This document shows positions 58,110-64,000 of a DNA stretch of 64,000 nucleotides, piece after piece. A program made the translations under genes and the position numbers. Each line of letters begins with the position of its first letter. Positions within the stretch are counted from its first letter, which is position 1. Source of the stretch: Meiothermus sp. Its GTDB lineage: Bacteria; Deinococcota; Deinococci; Deinococcales; Thermaceae. The stretch spans positions 1,900,041 to 1,964,040 of the forward strand of contig NZ_BPIK01000001.1 in NCBI RefSeq assembly GCF_026004075.1, read 5' to 3'. The notes below the pieces were generated by a model, which was given only the letters and a program-made list of their open reading frames with translations, did no database searches and had not been told where the DNA came from.

Positions 58110-61040
58110 ATGTGGGCGACGAGGCTTTGGCAGCAGCGCACACGCCCCCCCATCTCTTTGCTGCCCCTCGTGTTCTTGTTGTTGGTGTTTTTCATACCCG
58201 CCTTTGCCCAGGAAACCGAAGCGCCCCAAGCAGGCGGCAAAAAACTGAAAATCCTCGAGGCCGAGCGCCTGGAACTGCGCAACGAGGCGGGCGAGGAGCT
58301 GGTGATTCTGGTGGGCAGTCCGGTCAAGATGGAACGGGACGGGGAGCGCATCGAGGCTCCCAGGGTCATCTACAACCGCACCCGTAAACGCCTGGTGCTC
58401 ATGGGCGGGGTGCGTTATCAGGACAAGCAGGGGCAGCTTATCGAGGCCGGGGAGCTCGAGCTTTTCACCGACGACGAGAGCTTCGAAGCCCTGGAGGTGA
58501 AGATCGAGTCGGGCGAGTTTTTCCTGAGCGGCCCCATCTGCCAGCGGGCTGCCGGGCAGATTCTGCTGCAGGAGGGCTACCTGACCCCCTGCCAGCGCTG
58601 CGAGCAGGAGGAGGCCGACTACGCCTTCCAGGCCCGCGAGGTGCTGCTCTATCCGGGCGACCGGATTATCGCCCGGGGGGTCTGGGTGTTGTTGCGCGGG
58701 GAGCGCACCCTGTACCTGCCGGTGCTGCTGCTATTCCTGAACGAGCGGCGGCCGAAGCTCGAGTTCGGCCAGAGCGAGAGCGATGGGGTGTTCGTAACCG
58801 CCGACCTGCCCTATGTCTCGGACTTTGGCATCGGCTTTACCCTGCTGCGCTATTTCGAGCGGCGGGGCTGGGGGTTTGGCTTCGACCACTTTGGCATCGG
58901 GGCGGCCCAGGAGCGCTACCAGTTTCTGTACCTGCCCCCGCCGGCCGGGCCGGTGCTGCCTGACAGCGACCCCCGCAAGGACGGCATCTTCAAGTACCGC
59001 TTGAGTTACAAGCTGGAAGAACCCGACTGGCGGATCGAAGGCCTCGTCGTCCGCGACGACAGCCCACAGGCCGAGCCGCGCTTTTTGCAGGGGGCGGGGG
59101 GCCAGCCCGACTACACCACTTTTCTGATTGAAGGGGCCACCCGGGCCACCCCCAGCAACCCCGAGCCCCTTTACCGTCTGACCCTGGACGGCTATCTAGA
59201 CCACAACCCCCTGGCCCTGCCCAACGAGCGCACCACCCCCAAACGCCTGCCCGAGGCCGAGATTACTTTTCCGCGCGGCATCGAGGGCGAGTTCCGCCTG
59301 AACGGGCGGGTTCTGCTGGGCTACTACGAGGCCCCCTCCAACCCCCTCAACCGCAGCGCCCGGCGGCTGGGGCCCTACATCGGGGCGGGCCGGCTCTGGG
59401 TGGAGCACCGCAGCAGCTACCGACCTGCCACCCCTCCCTGGCCGGGCCTGAGCTTTAGCGTCGAGAACACCTTTATCGGACGCTACTACAGCACCCAGAA
59501 CTTTGACCCCCAGGGCAACCCCACCGAGTTCGAGCGGCTCATCCGCTGGAGCACCAGCGCCAGTCTGGGCCAGACCCTGGGGGCTTTTAGCGTGAACCTG
59601 CGCGTGAGCCGCAGCGTGGTGGAGGGCGAGACCCCTTTCCAGTTCGACTTCGAGCGGCCCCAGCGCAACAGCCGCCTCGAGGGCTCGGTAAGCTTCAACC
59701 CCGACCCCCTCTTCTCCCTCACCGCACGGGCCAGCCGCGACCTCGAGCGCCGCGTCTTCGACCCGCTGGCCGAATTTACCCTGGCCTCGCGCCCCTTTCC
59801 CTGGCTCAACGCAACCACCAGCGTCAGCCGCGATATAGAGCTGGGCCGCTGGGGCCTGCTGCGCAGCAGCCTGGGCCTCGCGCCGACCCCCTTCAGCCTC
59901 AACCTGACCTACGAGCGGCAGCTCGAGCTGGGCCTCGACCGCCTGCTCACCCTGAGCGCAGCCTACAACCCCCTGCCCTTCAACTTCTCGCTGCGCACCG
60001 GCTACCGCTACTGGGACGTGCAGGAAAAAGAAACCCGGCCCCCCGAGCAGATTCCCCTCATCGCCCGCTACGACCCCCTCGAGCTTTCCGCCAGCTACAA
60101 CCCCCCCGGCAACACCACCTCGCTCACCCACAGCCGCGACCTGAACAACGGGCAGGCCATCCGCACCGAGCTGAACGTGGTCTTGCAGGAAGCCCCCAAC
60201 AGCTTCCGCCTGCGCCAGAGCTTTACCCACCTCTACCAACCCCTGCCCTCGCTCACCAACCCCAACCCCGTCCCCATCCCGGCCCTGCTGGACGGGCTGG
60301 CCCAGCTCACCCTGAGCCTGCACACCTTTGTGTTCGCGCATACCATCGGCTTCAGCCCCGGCAGCGAGACCCGCTTCCGGCTGGGCTACCAGTACAGCAC
60401 CGACCTGTTGCAGGCCGACCTGCTGTGGAATTACCGCGAGGGCCTGCTGCGCAACCCCCGCCTGGCGGTACGGGCGGCGGTGCGCGAGCCCGAAGTTTTC
60501 ATCAACGAGGTCTCGGCAGAATTTCACTTCCCCGAAAGCGAAAACCCCCTGACCCTCGAGGACGACACCCAGGCCTTCCTGCGCTTTTTGCGCTTTACCG
60601 GCGAGCTGGAGCTTCTCCCCGCGCCGCTGCGCCCGGAAGACCCGCCCGGCCTCTCGTTGCAAGGGTTTGTGGGCCTCGAGCGCCTCTCGGGCAACAGCGG
60701 GCGCTTCCGCGTAACCCTGCGCGAGTTTGGCCCCACCATAAGCTTTATGGGCCAGGAGAAAACCCGCCTGTTCTACCGCATCGTCTGGAACGCCCCCGAA
60801 AGCGGCGGGACAAACCCCAGGGAGTTTTTTCTGCCCAACCTCGAGGGCACCATCCTGCGCCCCCGCTTCGATCTGATTATCGACCGCTGCTGCTGGGCCT
60901 TCCGGGCCAGCCTCGATACGCTCAAGCAGGAGTTCAAGTTTTCCTTTGCCTTAGGGGGCGAGGCCGCCGAGTTTTTGTTCAACCAGAACAACATCGTCCT
61001 GCCCGGCGGCATCAAACTCCCCACCCCTGGAGGACGCTAG
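58110..61040 (+). CDS. lptD: LptD-like outer-membrane assembly protein
   Basis: 976 aa from ATG 58110; the frame extends upstream into lptG but that part is a shadow. Signal peptide ISLLPLVFLLLVFFIPAFAQE. An OstA/LptA-like beta-jellyroll follows (EAERLELRNEAGEELVILVGSPVKM..., VRYQDKQGQLIEAGELELF), then a C-terminal beta barrel of alternating strands to the end. Two N-terminal Cys clusters (ICQRAAG; TPCQRCEQEE) and a late Cys pair in DRCCWAFRAS recall the interdomain disulfides of proteobacterial LptD. It would insert an envelope lipid at the outer membrane. The ligand in this phylum is unknown. Confidence 0.85.
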   Translation: MWATRLWQQRTRPPISLLPLVFLLLVFFIPAFAQETEAPQAGGKKLKILEAERLELRNEAGEELVILVGSPVKMERDGERIEAPRVIYNRTRKRLVLMGGVRYQDKQGQLIEAGELELFTDDESFEALEVKIESGEFFLSGPICQRAAGQILLQEGYLTPCQRCEQEEADYAFQAREVLLYPGDRIIARGVWVLLRGERTLYLPVLLLFLNERRPKLEFGQSESDGVFVTADLPYVSDFGIGFTLLRYFERRGWGFGFDHFGIGAAQERYQFLYLPPPAGPVLPDSDPRKDGIFKYRLSYKLEEPDWRIEGLVVRDDSPQAEPRFLQGAGGQPDYTTFLIEGATRATPSNPEPLYRLTLDGYLDHNPLALPNERTTPKRLPEAEITFPRGIEGEFRLNGRVLLGYYEAPSNPLNRSARRLGPYIGAGRLWVEHRSSYRPATPPWPGLSFSVENTFIGRYYSTQNFDPQGNPTEFERLIRWSTSASLGQTLGAFSVNLRVSRSVVEGETPFQFDFERPQRNSRLEGSVSFNPDPLFSLTARASRDLERRVFDPLAEFTLASRPFPWLNATTSVSRDIELGRWGLLRSSLGLAPTPFSLNLTYERQLELGLDRLLTLSAAYNPLPFNFSLRTGYRYWDVQEKETRPPEQIPLIARYDPLELSASYNPPGNTTSLTHSRDLNNGQAIRTELNVVLQEAPNSFRLRQSFTHLYQPLPSLTNPNPVPIPALLDGLAQLTLSLHTFVFAHTIGFSPGSETRFRLGYQYSTDLLQADLLWNYREGLLRNPRLAVRAAVREPEVFINEVSAEFHFPESENPLTLEDDTQAFLRFLRFTGELELLPAPLRPEDPPGLSLQGFVGLERLSGNSGRFRVTLREFGPTISFMGQEKTRLFYRIVWNAPESGGTNPREFFLPNLEGTILRPRFDLIIDRCCWAFRASLDTLKQEFKFSFALGGEAAEFLFNQNNIVLPGGIKLPTPGGR

Positions 61041-62153
61041 ATGAAGCGGTTTATCCAAGCCCTGGGCCTGCTGCTCACCCTTTCGGCCTGTACCGGCAGC
61101 AGCGAAGAACCCACCCGCGCCTTGCTGGTAGCCAGCGTCAACAACCCCAGCAGCAACACCTACCAGGTTCGCTTTTTCCAGAGCAGCACCCTCCTGCCCG
61201 GCAATTTCGACCTGCCCCGCCGGGTGGGTAGTTGGGACATCGGCGAACCCATCGTAACGCTCCTTTACCGCCGCAGCCTGGGGGTGGGCAACGACCAGCT
61301 CTGGGTGCTCACCCAAAGCCGCCTGCGCCGCTACATCGCCAACAACCTCACCATAGACGATGTGGGCACCTCCCAGCTCGACGGCTTCGACGAGGCCCTG
61401 GGTGTGGACTGTAGCGGGGGCTATCTGCGCCAGGGGCAGAGCAGCATCCTGCTGGTCTGCCCACCCGCCCCCACCACCCCCCCGCGCCCCATCGAGGAGT
61501 ACCGGGCCTGGATCATTCCCTTTACGGCCACGGCCCTCCCCACCCCCATTGATTTTTTGAATCCCAACCTGGTGCGCCTGAGCACCCCCGCCCGGCTCAC
61601 CCTGGGCCCCAACGACCAGTTGCTCTACCTGACCCCCACCCAGTTCAGGCAGTACGATTTCGTCAACCCGTTCATTGAGCGGCCCCTGAGCCTGAGCACC
61701 TCGAGCCCCAGCGATCTGATTTTTGTGAACGGCCAGGCCCTGGGGCTCTTCGACGACAACGACCCCACCACCACCGACACCACCCTGGCCGCCTGGAACC
61801 TGAGCGCCACCGGGGAGGTAGGGCTGAGTCGGGACAGCAATATCGCGGCGCGGTTGTTTGCTCGAGGAGCCCCGCCGGTCTTCGTGCTGGGCACCGGCCT
61901 GGCCCGGTTCGAGGGGGGTTTCCAACTGCCCCGCGAGACCGAGACCGGTCTTTTGCGCACGCGCCGCTACAGCACCGCCACCGTGGGGATTGACCAGTTT
62001 CTCTACCTGGCCGACCAGGACTTCCCCACGCTTCTGGTCATAGACCTGACCGTGAACATCACCAGCGCCCTCACCACTGCAGGGATTCGCTCCTCCTCGC
62101 TGGGCAGCTTCCAGGAGCGCATCACCGGGCTGGCTTTTATCCCAGTGGAGTAG
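61041..62153 (+). CDS. Lipoprotein of the lpt operon, beta-propeller-like
   Basis: 370 aa; the ATG immediately follows the lptD stop. Lipoprotein signal KRFIQALGLLLTLSAC with +1 Cys at about residue 17. The mature part is beta-rich with repeated blades (LWVLTQSRLRRYIANNL, LLYLTPTQFRQYDFV, FLYLADQDFPTLLVID), suggesting a propeller. In Gram-negatives the lipoprotein partner of LptD is LptE, but this protein is larger and has a different fold. Its position makes it a candidate functional counterpart (inference). The stop lies 46 bp before the epimerase gene. Confidence 0.75.
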   Translation: MKRFIQALGLLLTLSACTGSSEEPTRALLVASVNNPSSNTYQVRFFQSSTLLPGNFDLPRRVGSWDIGEPIVTLLYRRSLGVGNDQLWVLTQSRLRRYIANNLTIDDVGTSQLDGFDEALGVDCSGGYLRQGQSSILLVCPPAPTTPPRPIEEYRAWIIPFTATALPTPIDFLNPNLVRLSTPARLTLGPNDQLLYLTPTQFRQYDFVNPFIERPLSLSTSSPSDLIFVNGQALGLFDDNDPTTTDTTLAAWNLSATGEVGLSRDSNIAARLFARGAPPVFVLGTGLARFEGGFQLPRETETGLLRTRRYSTATVGIDQFLYLADQDFPTLLVIDLTVNITSALTTAGIRSSSLGSFQERITGLAFIPVE

Positions 62154-62199
62154 GCGAGTGTCCCTGTTCTGCCAAAAGCGATTAGGGTAGTTTGAGGGT

Positions 62200-62595
62200 A
62201 TGGAGATTCACCATATCGGCATCGCAGTGCAGGATTTACAGGAGGCCGCCCAGCCCTACCTACGCCTGGGGTATGCGCTCGAGGCCCAGGGCAGCGTGGA
62301 GAGCCAGGGGGTCGAGGTCTGGATGCTCAGGAGCGGGGGAAGCCGGCTCGAGCTCCTCAAGGCCACCCGCCCCGACTCGGCCATCGCCCGCTTCATCGAG
62401 AAGCGCGGGCCGGGCCTGCACCACATCGCCCTCGCCACCCCCAACATTCGGGCCGAGCTAGAGCGCCTGGCCGCGGAAGGCACGCCATTGATTGACACCA
62501 CCCCCCGCCCCGGTTTTGGGGGCCACCTGGTGGCTTTTATTCATCCCAGATGGTCGGGTGGTGTGCTGGTCGAGCTGGTGGAGGCCCACGTCTGA
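62200..62595 (+). CDS. mce: Methylmalonyl-CoA epimerase
   Basis: 131 aa, a glyoxalase/VOC fold. Metal ligands His in IHHIGIAV, Glu in RLELLKA, His in GLHHIALA and the late Glu in VLVELVEA match the epimerase family. The usual sequence HPKDTHGVLIEL is replaced by HPRWSGGVLVEL. It interconverts (R)- and (S)-methylmalonyl-CoA, needed for propionyl-CoA from valine and isoleucine breakdown, which fits the 2-oxo acid dehydrogenase operon in this window. TAGTTT 6 nt before ATG indicates leaderless expression. Confidence 0.9.
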   Translation: MEIHHIGIAVQDLQEAAQPYLRLGYALEAQGSVESQGVEVWMLRSGGSRLELLKATRPDSAIARFIEKRGPGLHHIALATPNIRAELERLAAEGTPLIDTTPRPGFGGHLVAFIHPRWSGGVLVELVEAHV

Positions 62596-62596
62596 G

Positions 62597-63205
62597 CTAC
62601 CCCGTTCGTCGGCTGGGCCAGCGCAGGTGGCCCGAACGGTAGGCCCGCCAGGCCGCCAGGGCCACGCCAAAACCCACCCCGGCCAGCAGAATCAGGTAGA
62701 TGTAGCGCTCGAGGTGCGGGATTTTCGAGCCCACGTAGTAGGCCAGCAGGGTCAGGCCCTGCGTCCAGAGCAGGCTGCCCAGCAGGCTCAGCACGAAAAA
62801 ACGCGGCCAGGGCATCTTGACCGTGCCACACATGAACGGCACCACTGCCCGAAAAACCGGCACATAGGGGCCAATCAGAATCGAGAGCGGGCCAAAGCGG
62901 GCCATAAAGCGCCGGGTGCGCTCGAGGTCATCTGACTTGACCTTGGCCTTGTTCAAAAGCGCCGGCCCCACCTTGTAGCCCAGATAGTAGCCGAGATTAT
63001 TACCAAGCACCGAGCCCAAAAAAAGCGCCAGCAGCGCAATAGACAACTGAAGCTTTTTAGCTGCGGCCAAGAGTCCCACCGCAATCAAAAGTGAGTCGCC
63101 GGGCAAGAAAAACCCCACCAGCAGGCCGGTTTCAACAAATACCGTGGCAAAAATACCCAGGTATCCCACGGCCTGCACATACGCGGTAACGTCCATAAGC
63201 TTCAC
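62597..63205 (-). CDS. DedA/SNARE-associated family membrane protein
   Basis: 202 aa, or 199 aa from the second Met at 63196. DedA marks are VETGLLVGFFLPGDSLLIAVGLLAA, GSVLGNNLGYYLGYKVG, FMARFGPLSILIGPYVPVFRAVVPFMCGTVKMPWPRFFVLSLLGSLLW, including the basic residue pair required for function in E. coli DedA proteins. About five membrane segments, two of them re-entrant. DedA proteins act as undecaprenyl-phosphate or phospholipid translocases. It is convergent with mce, one base apart. Confidence 0.92.
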   Translation of the reverse strand: MKLMDVTAYVQAVGYLGIFATVFVETGLLVGFFLPGDSLLIAVGLLAAAKKLQLSIALLALFLGSVLGNNLGYYLGYKVGPALLNKAKVKSDDLERTRRFMARFGPLSILIGPYVPVFRAVVPFMCGTVKMPWPRFFVLSLLGSLLWTQGLTLLAYYVGSKIPHLERYIYLILLAGVGFGVALAAWRAYRSGHLRWPSRRTG

Positions 63206-63291
63206 CCTAAGACAAAAGACACCAAATAGGCAAGCAAATTTGAACTATTTGAATTTTGCCCGACTGTTTAGGCGCAGGCTCCGAGAGGCTA

Positions 63292-63428
63292 ATACGCATT
63301 TCGGTAGTATCGTTCACTTCGGCAAGTCTAAACGATACTAACGAAGTGCTTTTCTACTCCCTTCGGTCAGCTTGAATCCTTCGCCTTTGACTATGCCCAA
63401 CAGTGAAGGATTCAAGCGGAAACGGTAT
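63292..63428 (+). repeat. Structured 137-bp repeat, copy B
   Basis: Gapless alignment with 17527-17663. First stem arms are 63296-63314 and 63331-63349, with two paired substitutions relative to copy A that keep base pairing. The second stem is perfect over 12 bp (63371-63382 with 63405-63416). Its right end touches the IS5-family element. The 90 bp between the DedA start and this repeat carry no visible feature. Confidence 0.75.
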
Positions 63429-63430
63429 AA

Positions 63431-64000
63431 GAGACTGTCTTAATACTTTCTAGGAGGCCAATCTTCTGACCATAAGCCGAATCATCGCTGTGTGGATGAA
63501 GGTCTCTGAGCTCTCAGGTAGAAGCTCATAGTCCCGGTTCAGCCTCCGATTGAAGCTCAGCCAGGCAAACGTCCGCTCCACCACCCATCTGCGGGGAATC
63601 ACCACAAACCCCCGATGCCCCCGCGTCCTCTTCCGCACTTCCTCCTCCAAGTCCTCCGGAAGAGGCTGGTCTTTAGGCCACCAAATACCCCGGAAGTTGG
63701 CATCCGGCCTGCGCACCACCTCCACCGTCCAGCCCAAGGTGCGCCGAACCCATTCCTCAAACCTGCGCTTGTACCCCCCATCCACAAACAGATGCGACAA
63801 CCGCTTCGACAGCCCCCTGGCCCCCTCCAGCACCTCTCGCCCGCCCTCCGCATCCGTGAGGTGGGCGGGCAGCACCTTGACTCCCAACACCAGCCCTTGT
63901 GTATCCACCAGCAGATGCCGTTTGCGCCCCTTTACCTTCTTGCCCGCGTCATACCCCCTGACCCCCCTTTTCCCGAGGTCTTCACGCTCTGGCTATCCAG
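63431..64000 (-). mobile_element. IS5-family insertion sequence, cut by window end
   Basis: The left end is probably GAGACTGTCTTAATAC at 63431, 20 bp from the transposase stop. The other end lies outside the window, so the inverted repeat could not be confirmed. It contains a DDE transposase of the IS5 superfamily with an internal frame change at A4G6. Confidence 0.75.
63450..64000 (-). CDS. IS5-family transposase, C-terminal part with internal frameshift
   Basis: The catalytic frame reads YDAGKKVKGRKRHLLVDTQGLVLGVKVLPA, then Asp in LFVDGGYKRRFEEW and Glu in VIPRRWVVERTFAWLSFNRRLNRDYE: the second Asp and Glu of the DDE set and the Y-(2)-R-(3)-E-(6)-K-like signature of IS5 transposases. Upstream of about 63967 the protein LDSQSVKTSGKGG continues in another frame; a -1 shift at AAAAGGGGGG (63963-63972) joins them as SGKGGVRGYDAG. 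The 5' part, including the first Asp, is outside the window. Whether the shift is programmed or a mutation cannot be told from one copy. Confidence 0.85.

Overview
The window looks like a chromosomal segment of a member of the Thermaceae, most likely Meiothermus. The reasons are high GC with third codon positions almost always G or C, extreme abundance of CTCGAG in Leu-Glu codon pairs, many start codons 6-8 nt behind a TAnnnT -10 box (leaderless mRNAs), a LysW-like carrier protein, an alkyltransferase-like protein with Ala in place of the active Cys, and an outer-membrane Lpt-type operon in a non-proteobacterial setting. Genus is inference; no 16S rRNA is present.

Layout. 1-1184: end of an ABC-F ATPase. 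1207-8577: a MocR regulator followed by a tight permease / glutamine-synthetase-like / SDR / aldehyde dehydrogenase / class I amidotransferase cluster, read here as a gamma-glutamylation pathway for an amino alcohol such as ethanolamine. 8541-11818: a cNMP/CBS/nucleotidyltransferase protein with an apparent CTG start, an LCP protein and an orphan LysW-like protein. 12025-15419: deoC with a two-domain ALDH16-type aldehyde dehydrogenase. 15416-18116: an unknown gene, an IS630-family element with a frameshifted transposase, a structured 137-bp repeat, and a BMP-lipoprotein remnant.

18117-28004: ATL protein, TetR regulator, membrane-anchored PLD-like protein, Maf, then on the minus strand a valine T-box leader driving an acidic unknown protein and valS. 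GGDEF, Mrp/ApbC and a SufR-like regulator follow. 28032-33803: branched-chain 2-oxo acid dehydrogenase operon (E1a, E1b, E2, E3) behind a long leader, then minC. 33870-39606: DUF420, TPR, DapA-like, WHy lipoprotein, ArsR-like regulator, an AT-rich unknown gene, and an ABC-2 exporter.

39628-45703: histidine utilisation (hutH divergent from hutC-hutU-HEAT protein-hutI) with a perfect HutC-type operator between. 45710-55483: alkA-type glycosylase, moaC, a second ABC-2 exporter, PHP histidinol phosphatase, PolX with a damaged polymerase site, CBS protein, flavodoxin-like protein, DUF853 ATPase, CsaA. 55581-63205: SRP RNA gene, lptF-lptG-lptD-lipoprotein operon, methylmalonyl-CoA epimerase, DedA protein. 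63292-64000: the second copy of the 137-bp repeat next to a truncated IS5-family element.

No CRISPR array, tRNA or rRNA gene was seen. Nitrogen and amino-acid catabolism (amino alcohol, histidine, branched-chain) dominate. The best candidates for something new are the gamma-glutamylation cluster, the orphan LysW-like protein, the structured repeat pair, and the unknown acidic gene under valine T-box control.
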